Assembly: GCA_019636345.1 (NCBI GenBank)
Contig: JAHBXQ010000004.1
Location: forward strand, 488,078 to 552,077
Source: Pirellulales bacterium
GTDB lineage: Bacteria; Planctomycetota; Planctomycetia; Pirellulales; Lacipirellulaceae
DNA: 64,000 nucleotides
Direction: 5' to 3'
Shown here: in pieces, positions 18,007 through 26,903 of the stretch
Layout of the letters: each line of letters begins with the position of its first letter
How positions within the stretch are numbered: position 1 is the first letter of the stretch
Program-made: the position numbers and the translations under genes
The notes under the pieces: generated by a model
Databases searched by the model: none
What the model was told of the DNA's origin: nothing
The model's input: the letters and a program-made list of their open reading frames with translations, nothing else

Positions 18007-20679
18007 TTAGGTCGCCAGCGCGGCCTGGGCGGCGGCCAGCCGGGCGATCGGCACCCGGAACGGGCTGCACGACACGTAATCGAGCCCCGCCTTGTGGCAG
18101 AACTTGATCGAGGCCGGGTCGCCGCCGTGCTCGCCGCAGATGCCGCACTTCAGCTTGTCTTTGGCGCTGCGGCCCTTCTGGACCCCCATGACGACCAGTT
18201 GGCCGACGCCGGAGATGTCGAGCGACTGGAACGGATCCTGCGGCAACAGCTCGTTGTTGATGTAGTCGGGCAAGAAGGTGTTCACGTCGTCGCGGCTGTA
18301 GCCGAAGGTCATCTGCGTCAGGTCGTTGGTGCCGAACGAGAAGAAATCGGCCTCGGCGCCGATCTCGTCGGCGGTCAGTGCGGCGCGGGGGATCTCGATC
18401 ATCGTCCCGATGAGCAAGTTAAGCTTTCCCTTGTACTTCTTCTTCTCGACGACTGCGGCGATCGTCGCCTCGGCCTGGCCCCGCAGCATCCGCAGTTCGG
18501 CGGCTGTGCCGACCAGCGGGATCATGATCTCGGCCTGGGCGTCAATCGACTTTTCCTTGCAGGCGATCACGGCTTCGGTGATCGCGGTGACCTGCATTTC
18601 AAGGATCTCCGGGTAAGTGACCGCGAGCCGGCAGCCGCGGTGTCCCAGCATCGGGTTCGCCTCGTGGAGGGCCGCGACGCGGTTCTTCACTTCCTTGACC
18701 GTCACGCCGAGCTGCTTGGCCATCTCGGCCTGGCTCTTATCCTCGTGCGGCAGGAACTCGTGCAGCGGCGGGTCCAGGAGGCGGATCGTGACCGGCAGGC
18801 CCTTCATCGCGGTGAACAGGCCGACGAAGTCCTTGCGTTGCAGCGGCAGGAGGTCCTTGAGGGCCTTCTTGCGGGCCTCGGTGTCGCTGGCCAGAATCAT
18901 GGCTCGCATGGCGAGGATGCGATCCCCTTCGAAAAACATATGCTCGGTTCGGCAGAGGCCGATTCCCTCGGCGCCGAAGTCGCGGGCGCGCTTGGCGTCG
19001 GCCGGGGTGTCGGCGTTCGTGCGGACCTTGAGCGTGCGGTACTTGTCGGCCCACTTCATCACGGTGGAGAAATCGCCCCCCAGCTTGGGTTCCTGCGTGG
19101 CGATCGAGCCGACCATCACCTCGCCGGTGGAGCCGTCGATCGACAGCGTGTCCTTGTGGGTGAAGGTCTTGCCGCCGACGGTGATCTTCCGGGCCTTTTC
19201 GTCGATGTGGATTTCGCCGGCGCCGGCGACGCAACAGCGTCCCCAACCGCGGGCCACCACGGCGGCGTGGCTGGTCATGCCGCCCGTGCTGGTGAGGATG
19301 CCGGCGGCCGAGTGCATGCCGTCGATGTCCTCGGGGTTGGTCTCCTTGCGTACCAGCAGCACGCTTTCGCCGGCGTGGGTCCGCTCGACGGCCTCGGCGG
19401 CGGTGAAGGCGAGCTTGCCGACCGCGGCGCCGGGCGAGGCGGGCAGCCCGACGCACAACAGTCCGCCGGCCTTCTTGGCGTCCTGCTTGGCCGCGGCGCT
19501 GAAGCTCGGGAGCAGCAGTTGCGTCAGGTCGCCCGCGGGGATCCGCTTGACGGCGGTCTTCTCGTCGATCAGCCCTTCCTTGACCATGTCGCAAGCGATC
19601 TTCACGGCCGCGGCGCCAGTTCGCTTGCCGTTGCGGGTCTGGAGCATGAACAGCGTGCCGCGCTCGATCGTGAACTCGATGTCCTGGACGTCTTTGTAGT
19701 GCTTTTCGAGCTGGTCCTTGATTCCCAGCAGTTGCTTGTGGACTTCCTTGTTCCACTTGGGCATTTCGGCGACGGGGAGCGGCGTACGGATGCCGGCCAC
19801 AACGTCCTCGCCCTGAGCGTTCACGAGGAATTCGCCGTAGAACTTGTTCTCGCCGGTCGAGGGGTTGCGGGTGAAAGCGACCCCGGTGCCCGAGTCGTCG
19901 CCCATGTTGCCGAACACCATCGACTGGACGTTCACAGCGGTGCCCAACAGGCCGATGATGTTTTCCACCTGCCGGTACTTGACGGCCCGGGGCTGCATCC
20001 AGCTCTTAAAGACCGCTTCGATCGACAATTCAAGCTGCTGGAGCGGGTCTTGCGGAAAATCCTTGCCGAAGTGTTTCTTGAACACCTTCTTGTAAGCGTC
20101 GCAGAGCTTGACCATGCCTTCGAGCGGCACGTCGTTGTCGAGCGCGGCGCCGTATTCCTTCTTAATCTTGTCGAACGCCTCTTCAAAGTGCTCGTGATCG
20201 ACGCCGCACACCACGTCGCCGAACATGTTGATGAGTCGGCGATAAGCGTCGTAGGCGAACCGCTTCTGCCCGGTGGCGTTGGCAAGACCGACGACCGCTT
20301 CGTCGTTGAGGCCCAAGTTGAGAATCGTGTTCATCATGCCCGGCATCGACGCCGCGGCGCCGGAGCGGACCGAGACCAACAGCGGCAGGTTCGTGTCGCC
20401 GAACTTCTTGCCGAGCTCCTTCTCGAGGATCCCGACGTTCTTGCGGACCTCGTCCATGAGTCCCGGGGGAAGCTTGCGGTCGTTCGTGTAGTAGGAACTG
20501 CAGCACTCGGTGGTGATCGTGAACCCGGGAGGGACGGGGAGCCCGATGCTGGTCATGTCGGCCAGATTGGCGCCCTTGCCGCCCAGCAATTGCCGCTGGT
20601 CGCTCTTGCCCTCGGTCTTGGTCTTGCCAAAGTAATAGATCATCTTGCCGGAACCGGCAGCGGCTGCCTTTTTCGCCAT
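18007..20679 (-). CDS. ppdK: Pyruvate, phosphate dikinase
   Basis: An 890-residue dikinase that interconverts pyruvate, ATP and phosphate with PEP, AMP and PPi. The N-terminal nucleotide-grasp domain begins with LLGGKGANLADMTSIGLPVP and includes MPGMMNTILNLGLND. The swivelling phosphohistidine domain has ILTSTGGMTSHAAVVARGWG, with the catalytic His. The C-terminal PEP/pyruvate barrel carries GTNDLTQMTFGYSRDD and the cysteine acid/base in CGICGEHGGDP. The frame extends 113 codons upstream without family similarity, so MAKKAAAAG is the start. Together with pfkA it suggests reversible, PPi-using glycolysis. Confidence 0.96.
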   Translation of the reverse strand: MAKKAAAAGSGKMIYYFGKTKTEGKSDQRQLLGGKGANLADMTSIGLPVPPGFTITTECCSSYYTNDRKLPPGLMDEVRKNVGILEKELGKKFGDTNLPLLVSVRSGAAASMPGMMNTILNLGLNDEAVVGLANATGQKRFAYDAYRRLINMFGDVVCGVDHEHFEEAFDKIKKEYGAALDNDVPLEGMVKLCDAYKKVFKKHFGKDFPQDPLQQLELSIEAVFKSWMQPRAVKYRQVENIIGLLGTAVNVQSMVFGNMGDDSGTGVAFTRNPSTGENKFYGEFLVNAQGEDVVAGIRTPLPVAEMPKWNKEVHKQLLGIKDQLEKHYKDVQDIEFTIERGTLFMLQTRNGKRTGAAAVKIACDMVKEGLIDEKTAVKRIPAGDLTQLLLPSFSAAAKQDAKKAGGLLCVGLPASPGAAVGKLAFTAAEAVERTHAGESVLLVRKETNPEDIDGMHSAAGILTSTGGMTSHAAVVARGWGRCCVAGAGEIHIDEKARKITVGGKTFTHKDTLSIDGSTGEVMVGSIATQEPKLGGDFSTVMKWADKYRTLKVRTNADTPADAKRARDFGAEGIGLCRTEHMFFEGDRILAMRAMILASDTEARKKALKDLLPLQRKDFVGLFTAMKGLPVTIRLLDPPLHEFLPHEDKSQAEMAKQLGVTVKEVKNRVAALHEANPMLGHRGCRLAVTYPEILEMQVTAITEAVIACKEKSIDAQAEIMIPLVGTAAELRMLRGQAEATIAAVVEKKKYKGKLNLLIGTMIEIPRAALTADEIGAEADFFSFGTNDLTQMTFGYSRDDVNTFLPDYINNELLPQDPFQSLDISGVGQLVVMGVQKGRSAKDKLKCGICGEHGGDPASIKFCHKAGLDYVSCSPFRVPIARLAAAQAALAT

Positions 20680-21088
20680 GGTCGTTACACGCCTCGGATG
20701 TGCGGGGGTCGCGATGGACTGAGTTACTTTTCTGTCACGTGATTCGAAACCGCTCGCGAGGTCGCTGCCGCAGGCCCGGCCCGAATCGTTCGGGTTGGCG
20801 GCGGGGCGCAGGGAGCGGGCGAGAACAGACGGCACAAGGGGGGAGGCGGCTCCGCGTGGGAGCGGCACCCCCAGCGAGCTATTTCGCCTGGAAACCGAAC
20901 CGGTGAGACTAGCCACGCCCCGGGTCGTCGTCAACCCGCGGGGGCTGCAGCGCAAGGCCGCCACGGGGCTCCAGAGACGCAAAGCGAGTCGCAGCGAGAG
21001 GGAAGGCGAACGGGCCATTCAGGGGAGCGCGAGCCGCTCGGCTTGCTCGCCATCGACCCTTCGCCGGCTGTAACGCAAGGAACCGATC
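20680..21088. other. Divergent intergenic region between ppdK and the CPBP gene
   Basis: About 410 bp upstream of both genes. I see no RNA gene and no convincing promoter; only the segment 20720-20745 is relatively A/T rich. The ribosome binding site of the plus-strand gene is AAGGAA at 21077-21082. Confidence 0.35.
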
Positions 21089-21667
21089 GTGACCGCACCC
21101 CGCAAGTCGCCGCTGCCCAACGCTGCACCGGTGTTGGTGGTCGCCGAGCTGTCGCTGGGGCTTGGCGGGGCCCTGTTGGCTCGGTGGCTGGGGATTCCGG
21201 TTGGGGAGCGACTGGCTGTCGACCTGCGAGTCCTGCTGCAAGCGACGGCAGGGCTGGCTCCGCTGCTCGGGGTGCTGACCTTCGCCCAGCAAACTCGGTG
21301 GTCTCCCCTGGTGCGGCTGCGTCGGCAAGTGAGGCAAATCGTGAGATCGACTCTCGCCGGGGCGCAGGGCTGGGAACTGGCCCTCGCCGCCCTGGCCGCC
21401 GGCGTCGGCGAGGAGATCCTGTTTCGCGGCGCCCTGCAGCCCTGGGCCGCTCGGGCGTGGGGCGAACCGGCCGCCCTGGCGATCGTAAGCCTGCTGTTCG
21501 GAGTCGCACATGCGGCGTCGCCGGCCTATTTTCTGGCCGCGACGGCCGTGGGAGCATATCTGGGTTGGCTCGCCTGGGTCTGCGACAGCCTGGCCGTGCC
21601 AATCCTAGTTCACGCGGCCTACGACGCGATCGCCCTGGCCTGGTATCGTCGGCGGATCGACCGGTAG
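21089..21667 (+). CDS. CPBP-family intramembrane glutamic protease
   Basis: A 192-residue membrane protein of the CAAX-protease/bacteriocin-processing (CPBP, ABI) family. The first motif, GVGEEILFRGALQPW, has the catalytic glutamates and arginine. The second, LLFGVAHAAS, has the histidine, and VPILVHAAYDAIAL is the third conserved motif. Around six hydrophobic segments are present. Family members cleave membrane substrates or maintain immunity; the substrate here is unknown. The start is GTG with AAGGAA seven bases upstream. Confidence 0.88.
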   Translation: MTAPRKSPLPNAAPVLVVAELSLGLGGALLARWLGIPVGERLAVDLRVLLQATAGLAPLLGVLTFAQQTRWSPLVRLRRQVRQIVRSTLAGAQGWELALAALAAGVGEEILFRGALQPWAARAWGEPAALAIVSLLFGVAHAASPAYFLAATAVGAYLGWLAWVCDSLAVPILVHAAYDAIALAWYRRRIDR

Positions 21668-22257
21668 CGGCGCCCCGGCAAAATCTCGTTGCCAATCGCG
21701 GCAAAAGATTTGACGAACCCCGTCGGGGTGAATAGGCTAATATTCGAGCCAAAATCTCCTTAGTCGCCCCGAGCGCTCGTGATTCTCTGTAAGACGCCCC
21801 CCCGACCCCGCCGGGTCGTTTTCGCCAGTTCTGGCAGGGGCGTCGGCGACGGCACTTGCCATTGAATGCTCGCTGTTTGGCGCCGCTGTGCGCCCAAATG
21901 GCCCTACGAGCTCCCTCGGCTTCGTCGTCGCCGCGCAGAGAAACGCTCTCCCCGCTGCCGCCGCCGATGCATACATCGATCACATTGTCGCTAGGGGACC
22001 TGCTTTCGAGCATGAGCGTCTGGCTTAGCCGCACGCGCCGGTTTGGCCGAATCGGCGGGGTCCCGTTCGGCCGGAGGGGAGTCCCGAGGCCTGTTCAGAA
22101 CTCCCGTCGCCGGGTTCGAGAACTCCGCGAACGGCGGCTGCGCGAGTTGCAAACGAAGAGTTGATCTCGCAATCATAGGGAGTGACGACCGGCGCATTCG
22201 CGGATTTCGATAGCAATGCCGAGCCGCTTGATCGCTTATCCAAGGAGGGCAGGCTGA
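21668..22257. other. Long spacer upstream of a PEP-CTERM gene
   Basis: No credible gene is seen in 590 bp. A promoter-like pair (21710-21738) stands near the left end, more than 500 bases before the next start codon, which would leave a long leader. No known riboswitch is recognised. Confidence 0.4.
21710..21738 (+). promoter_or_regulatory. Possible sigma-70 promoter
   Basis: TTGACG, a 17-base spacer, then TAGGCT. The spacer contains the short palindrome CCCCGTCGGGG, which could bind a regulator. The -10 box matches the consensus at only three positions. Confidence 0.25.
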
Positions 22258-23262
22258 GTGATTCGCAGTCTCATCTGGCGTCGAATTCTTGTTCTTGTCG
22301 CGGCGGCAGTTTGCACGCTCGACGTTCGGGCGGTGCGCCGCTTGAATTCCTGCGTCGTCGCAGGCATCGCCTTTTGTTGCTGTACACCGGCGTTCGCACA
22401 GCTTTCGTATTCCGTGGCGACCGACCACTCAAGTTACGTGGTCGGCGAGTCGTTGTGGGTGACAATCTCTGCACACAACGCAGCCGATGCGCCCGTCACG
22501 CTCGGCTTTCCGAGCTCGCTGCAATCGTCGTACGTCATGGACGGCGTCTATGTGAACAACGAGGTCGGGCTGGCAGTTCTCACCGAGGCCGTCGTCCCCG
22601 CCCGCGGCTCACGCGAATGGACGTATCGCCATCGATGGGACGACTACCCGCTCGTCCCCGGTCTGCATAGCGTGGTCGGGCGCGTCGCCGGGTACGGCGA
22701 ATCGGTCCCGCTCGAATTCGCGGTCGTCGCTCCTCAGCCGATCGTGGACGACGTCTTTATCGACTTCGAGACTTTTCCCGACGGGACGCGGCTGGACAGC
22801 TTGTGGGCGACAGCGTTTCTCCCGTGGGGCGTGACGTTGCGGTCCGACGGCGGGAACTTAGGATTGCAGCGTGTTTCGAGCGGCGGGAACGTTGTTTCCG
22901 CAGTAAGCGGAGCCCATCCTTTCAACATCGCGGCCGCTTTCAGCATGCTTGTGCACGAAGTTTCGGTCGACGTCGGCGCCGCCGCCGGCACGCGCGTGAC
23001 GATGCAAGCCTTCGACGCCGCCGGCGCCCTGTTGGGGCAAACGACGTCGCCTGAAATTGCCAGCTATCCGGACCTTGTCGGACCGCTCACGTTCGTCTCC
23101 GCCGTGCCGATCGCTTCGGTCAAATGGACTTCGTCGAACCCGTTTTCAGGGGTGTCGATCGACAACTTGTCGTTGCGAGTCGGCGCCGTGCCGGAACCCG
23201 GTTCGCTGCTGATCGCGATTCTGGGGGCGGTTTGCGGCCAATTGCGATTGTCGCGACGATAG
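22258..23262 (+). CDS. Secreted PEP-CTERM sorting-domain protein
   Basis: A 334-residue exported protein. A strong ribosome binding site AAGGAGGG lies about 9 bases before a GTG start. The N-terminus has two hydrophobic stretches, the second (VVAGIAFCCCTPAFAQ) being the likely signal peptide end, so translation from an internal start is possible. Residues 50-160 form an immunoglobulin-like beta region, and the second half (VDDVFIDFETFPDGTRL...) resembles a carbohydrate-binding-type jelly roll common in PEP-CTERM proteins. The C-terminus is VPEPGSLLIAILGAV with a basic tail LRLSRR. No binding partner can be named. Confidence 0.78.
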   Translation: MIRSLIWRRILVLVAAAVCTLDVRAVRRLNSCVVAGIAFCCCTPAFAQLSYSVATDHSSYVVGESLWVTISAHNAADAPVTLGFPSSLQSSYVMDGVYVNNEVGLAVLTEAVVPARGSREWTYRHRWDDYPLVPGLHSVVGRVAGYGESVPLEFAVVAPQPIVDDVFIDFETFPDGTRLDSLWATAFLPWGVTLRSDGGNLGLQRVSSGGNVVSAVSGAHPFNIAAAFSMLVHEVSVDVGAAAGTRVTMQAFDAAGALLGQTTSPEIASYPDLVGPLTFVSAVPIASVKWTSSNPFSGVSIDNLSLRVGAVPEPGSLLIAILGAVCGQLRLSRR

Positions 23263-23301
23263 CGGCGCTGCCCAAAGGCGTCGCGCCCGGCAACGGGCCG
23301 C

Positions 23302-24003
23302 TTAATCGCGACCTGCGTGAAGATGGGCCAGACGAGTCGGCTCGGGAAGCCGGTAACCCGCACAACAAGCGAGCGCCAAATCGAGCGCCGTCGGCAGGTC
23401 GATCCGGTGGCCAAGGGAAATGTAGAGCGGCTTCACGCCGGTGCGCGTACGGAGCACTGCGCCTATCAATTCGCCCGGGAGCCCGCTCAGGCGGCCGTCG
23501 TCGACGAGGTCCGTGTAGCAACCGGCCTCCGCATGCGGTTCGTCGTGGACTCCGATGAACCGCGTCTTGGCGCAGCCGATCGTCGGCAAGTCCCACAGCA
23601 AGCCGAGATGCGATGCGAGCCCTAGCCGTCGCGGGTGGGCGATTCCCTGGCCGTCGACCAATGCGAAGTCGGGCCGCGTCGCCAGCTTCTCGAACGCCGC
23701 GGTCGCGACGGGACATTCGCGGAACGACAACAACCCCGGCACGTAGGGAAACGGCGTCGGAGTCTCAGCCGCGGCGACCTCGACGACTTCCAGGTCGGTC
23801 AGCCGCAACACGACGACCGCCGCTCGCGAGAGGCCGTGTTTGACGCTGACGTCGACGCCGGCAACCAGCCGGGCCCGCTGGAGCCCTGGAGCGTTCCTCC
23901 GCGAGACGCGCCGCTGCAACCGCTGTTGGATCGCTCGGGCCTCGGCCGCAGAGACATTCCAAGGATGCCGCAAATCTGAACTTTGCGAGGCTCGCCAACT
24001 CAT
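23302..24003 (-). CDS. nfi: Endonuclease V
   Basis: A 233-residue enzyme that nicks DNA near deaminated adenine (inosine) for repair. Conserved parts are LVAGVDVSV (first metal aspartate), YVPGLLSFRECP, FALVDGQGIAHPRRLGLASH (second aspartate) and TIGCAKTRFIG, then the histidine in YISLGHRIDLPTA. The frame extends 21 codons upstream to 24066, but that region overlaps the terminator of the neighbouring YTV gene. The start at 24003 (MSWRAS) gives the usual family length and leaves room for a promoter. Confidence 0.93.
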   Translation of the reverse strand: MSWRASQSSDLRHPWNVSAAEARAIQQRLQRRVSRRNAPGLQRARLVAGVDVSVKHGLSRAAVVVLRLTDLEVVEVAAAETPTPFPYVPGLLSFRECPVATAAFEKLATRPDFALVDGQGIAHPRRLGLASHLGLLWDLPTIGCAKTRFIGVHDEPHAEAGCYTDLVDDGRLSGLPGELIGAVLRTRTGVKPLYISLGHRIDLPTALDLALACCAGYRLPEPTRLAHLHAGRD

Positions 24004-24064
24004 GCCAGCGATTGTATCGCGACTTGAATTGTCCGGCTGAGCTGCCGCGAGGCGCGAATGCAGC

Positions 24065-24106
24065 AAAACAAGAAAAGGCCCGCATCGCCTTGCGACGATG
24101 CGGGCC
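24065..24106 (-). terminator. Rho-independent terminator of the YTV protein gene
   Basis: On the minus strand an 11-bp perfect stem, GGCCCGCATCG with CGATGCGGGCC, is followed by TTTTCTTGTTTT. It lies about 80 bp after the stop of the YTV gene. Confidence 0.85.
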
Positions 24107-24183
24107 CTTCAAATCTAGCCGATTGACCAGGCCAGCTTCTTGACAGAGGAAGTTTCAGGCCCAGCTAACCCTCGATCGCTCGC

Positions 24184-25566
24184 TTACTCGGTGCAGCCGC
24201 AGGAAGGCTCTGTGGCACAACCGCACGAGGGATCGCAGGGGCAGCAGACGCACACGGGCACTTGCTTGCAGACAATCTTCGGGCAGCAGCGGGTCACCGT
24301 GTAGGCTTCCTTCCGCGGCACGCAGCGATGGCAGTTGATCGTCTTCTGCTCGCAGTGCGGGACGCACACCGTGTAGCAGACCGTCTTCTTGCAGGTCTCG
24401 GGGACCATCTTGCAGACCTTGTAGCAGCAGGTCTTGGTCTCGGGGACCATCTTGCAGACCTTGTAGCAGCAGGTGCGGGTCTCGGGGACCATCTTGCAGA
24501 CCTTGTAGCAGCAGGTCTTCGTGTGGGTCTCGGGGACCATCTTGCAGACCTTGTAGCAGCAGGTCTTGGTCTCGGGGACCATCTTGCAGACCTTGTAGCA
24601 GCAGGTCTTGGTCTCGGGGACCATCTTGCAGACCTTGTAGCAGCAGGTGCGGGTCTCGGGAACCATTTTGCAGACCTGGTAGCAGCAGGTCTTCGTGCGG
24701 CACTCGGGGACCATCTTGCAGACCTTGTAGGTGCAAGTCTTGGTCTCGGGGACCATCGTGCAGACCTTGTAGCAGCAAGTCCGGGTGCGGGCTTCGCAGA
24801 CCGTCTTGCAGCACTGGATCTCCTTCGTGATGCACTCGGGAACCCAGACGCGCTTGCAGCACTTGATCGGCGGACGCTCGGCGGTGAGGGTCACGCACGG
24901 ACCGGGGCAGTACACGCAGCAGCACTTCACGGGATCCCACTTCAACTCGCCGACGCTGCGCACCGTCTTCTTGCACGGAGCCTGGGCGACTTCGTAGGTC
25001 TGGTTTTCCCAGTGGCCGCTCTGGACCTGGATCGTCTTGGTGTAGGGGACCTTCACGTGGACGTGGTAGGTCTCCTCACGCTGACGGGTTTCCCAGACCG
25101 GCTTGCACACCGTGTAGGTGCGAGTCTTGGTTTCCCACACCGGGACGCAGACCGTGTACTGGACTTCCCGCTGACGGGTTTCCCAGACCGGCTTGCAGAC
25201 GGTGTAGGTCCGCTCGCGAGTTTCCCAGACCGGCTTGCAGACGGTGTAGGTCCGCTCGCGGGTTTCCCAGACCGGCTTGCAGACGGTGTAGCACACTTCT
25301 TTGGTCCGCTGTTCGGGGACCATCCGCGTCACGTTGATCGTCTTCTGTTCGCAGACGCGGTCGTAAACCGTGCGATAGCACGTCACTTCTTGCTGTTCGT
25401 AGACTTTGCAACGAACAGTCTTCATGACCGTATGGCAGCTCTGCTGATAGCTGCAAGGCACACAGCCGTTGTACCGTGCGGCGCCGCAGTAGCCCGCCCA
25501 TGTTGGGGACGCCAACATGGCCAGAGCCAGAACTGCGAGAGCCGACACACCCACTTTCGCTCTCAT
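24184..25566 (-). CDS. Cysteine-rich YTV-repeat cell wall protein
   Basis: A 460-residue exported protein. Residues 1-25 are a signal peptide ending near SPTWAG. Two blocks of 14-residue repeats follow. About residues 85-175 have YTVCKPVWETRERT-type units; about 280-410 have CCYKVCKMVPETKT-type units, eight or more copies. Cysteines exceed 15 percent in the second block. The composition and YTV motif match the planctomycete-specific cysteine-rich proteins found in the detergent-insoluble cell wall fraction of Rhodopirellula, where disulfide crosslinks are thought to give strength. AAGGAGG lies 12-13 bases before the start, and a strong terminator follows. Confidence 0.9.
   Translation of the reverse strand: MRAKVGVSALAVLALAMLASPTWAGYCGAARYNGCVPCSYQQSCHTVMKTVRCKVYEQQEVTCYRTVYDRVCEQKTINVTRMVPEQRTKEVCYTVCKPVWETRERTYTVCKPVWETRERTYTVCKPVWETRQREVQYTVCVPVWETKTRTYTVCKPVWETRQREETYHVHVKVPYTKTIQVQSGHWENQTYEVAQAPCKKTVRSVGELKWDPVKCCCVYCPGPCVTLTAERPPIKCCKRVWVPECITKEIQCCKTVCEARTRTCCYKVCTMVPETKTCTYKVCKMVPECRTKTCCYQVCKMVPETRTCCYKVCKMVPETKTCCYKVCKMVPETKTCCYKVCKMVPETHTKTCCYKVCKMVPETRTCCYKVCKMVPETKTCCYKVCKMVPETCKKTVCYTVCVPHCEQKTINCHRCVPRKEAYTVTRCCPKIVCKQVPVCVCCPCDPSCGCATEPSCGCTE
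24380..24740. repeat. 42-bp imperfect tandem repeats inside the YTV gene
   Basis: The plus strand shows recurrent units with TCGGGGACCATCTTGCAGAC and CTTGTAGCAGCAGGT. They recur every 42 bp with occasional 6-bp insertions (HTKT, CRTKT), encoding 14-residue protein repeats. Several neighbouring units are identical, indicating recent duplication or gene conversion. Confidence 0.85.
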
Positions 25567-25595
25567 GATTCCCTTTGCCTCCTTCAAAAAGCCGG

Positions 25596-25607
25596 AACAC
25601 GCGTGTT
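25596..25607. promoter_or_regulatory. 12-bp perfect palindrome in YTV gene leader
   Basis: AACACGCGTGTT stands about 30 bases upstream of the YTV start codon and just before its ribosome binding site. This position suits a repressor operator. No regulator is identified. Confidence 0.25.
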
Positions 25608-25950
25608 GAAAATAGACAGCCTGGTCAAAACGGGCAGTCTTCCCGTCACTAATTGATTCGACTTACCCAGGCGTTGCCCCTTAGCCACATCGCGTTGTTT
25701 TCTTGCAACACCCATGCTTTCCAGCCGTCGCAATCGATACGTTCGGAACCATGCAAAGCGCCCTTTCGCTCCGGTCGAGTCGAGGCTGTGCCGAAGGGGA
25801 GGAAACAGCCGGCAGCACGGACTGATCCCCTCCGCGAAAAAGGGCCGGGAGAGAGGGTTGTGCGGGCCGGCGCCACGTGCTGGCTGCGGGCCTCCGCACC
25901 GATGCCGGTGCCCTGCACGCACCCCCGAAAAGACCTCTGGGCGGGACAGA

Positions 25951-25970
25951 TCTCACGCAGAGCCGCAGAG
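25951..25970. repeat. Single copy of a CACGCAGAG-type dispersed repeat
   Basis: TCTCACGCAGAGCCGCAGAG resembles the repeat at 17884-17978 in design (TCTC, then CGCA(A/G)AG units). Short sequences of this kind occur scattered in many bacterial spacers. Confidence 0.45.
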
Positions 25971-26267
25971 TCCGCGCTGCGGAAAATCCCGGGCATTGCC
26001 TTCCTTGCCGCATCGGAGCTTCGCCACTGGACAGGGGGGTGCGCATCGCAGCGGCCAGCTTGTTCAAGAGCAAAACTCCGCCCGGCCTGATTCTGCGGCC
26101 CCTGCGTGAAATCCAGGAATCATCCGTTGCGGGCGACTCCGCAGAACTCGTGCGAGCCCGTGGGCGCGCCGTTGTGGGTGCTAGTGGGGCTCGCTATAAT
26201 CGCGAATTCGCAAAATTGCCGTGCCTTCCCAGGTTGTCGTCGCCGCCCCGCGTACTTCGAGCTCTTC

Positions 26268-26768
26268 ATGCGATTCTGTCTGCTGGACCGCATTTGCTCG
26301 TACACGCCCGGGGTGGAATTGAAGGCTGTGAAGAACGTCTCGCTGGCCGAGGAATACTTGGCGGATCACTTCCCCGAGTTCCCCGTCCTGCCGGGGGTGT
26401 TCATGCTCGAGGCGGCGACCCAGGCGGGGGCGTGGCTGTTGCGCTTTAGCGATGATTTCGCCCACAGCATCATCACGCTGGCCGAGGCCCGGGCCGTCAA
26501 GTACGCCGACTTCGTCTCCCCCGGGCAGACGCTGCGGATGACGGTGCGGCTGGTGAAGCGAGAGGGAGTCCGGGCGACGTTGAAGTTCGAGGGGGAAGTC
26601 GAAGGGCGCGCCAGCGTCAGCGGCCGATTGATCCTGACGGGCGCGAATCTCGCCGACGAGAATCCCGAGCTTGCGGGGCTCGACGAGGGGATGCGGCAGA
26701 AACAGCGCGAACTGGCCGCTGTGCTGTGTCAGGGTCAGCCCGTCCCGGCGCCGGTCGCGGTTACGTAA
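26268..26768 (+). CDS. FabZ-like 3-hydroxyacyl-ACP dehydratase (first copy)
   Basis: A 166-residue hotdog-fold protein. LADHFPEFPVLPGVFMLEAA contains the catalytic histidine of FabZ/FabA-type dehydratases, and the glutamate of MLEAATQAGAW matches the second active-site residue. The longer frame begins at 26106, but the fold starts at MRFCLLDRI. It opens a cluster with an acyl carrier protein, a second FabZ-like protein and a FabF-like synthase, so it probably dehydrates 3-hydroxyacyl chains on that carrier. Confidence 0.88.
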   Translation: MRFCLLDRICSYTPGVELKAVKNVSLAEEYLADHFPEFPVLPGVFMLEAATQAGAWLLRFSDDFAHSIITLAEARAVKYADFVSPGQTLRMTVRLVKREGVRATLKFEGEVEGRASVSGRLILTGANLADENPELAGLDEGMRQKQRELAAVLCQGQPVPAPVAVT

Positions 26769-26903
26769 CAACTCACCTTACACGGAGGATCGACGGCGGG
26801 TCGCCGCCGCTGGTCGCCATCATCGCCAACTTGGCGGCGCGCTCGGCTCGGCCGGCGCTTCCCGCCACGCGAATTCCCCATCCTGCGGAGGCTAAAGCCC
26901 ACC

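Larger units (their letters stand above)
25567..26267. other. Long intergenic region between the YTV gene and the fab-like cluster
   Basis: About 700 bp without a credible gene. It must contain the YTV gene promoter (minus) and the cluster promoter (plus). It includes the palindrome at 25596-25607 and a copy of a dispersed CACGCAGAGCCGCAGAG-type repeat at 25951-25970. GC content is visibly lower at 25610-25770. Confidence 0.4.

Noticed and set aside
17011..20742. Very long plus-strand open frame opposite ppdK
   Set aside because: It lies wholly antisense to ppdK and its neighbours and has the His/Asp/Arg-rich composition of a GC-rich shadow frame; ppdK motifs are unambiguous.
20680..21018. 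N-terminal extension of ppdK
   Set aside because: No transit or family-like sequence; the usual bacterial PPDK start fits 20679.
23120..23716. Minus-strand frame overlapping the nfi and PEP-CTERM ends
   Set aside because: Arginine-rich shadow of endonuclease V in another frame.
24262..25656. Plus-strand repetitive open frame rich in LADHLADLVAAG
   Set aside because: It is the antisense of the YTV repeats; the minus frame has a signal peptide, ribosome binding site and terminator.
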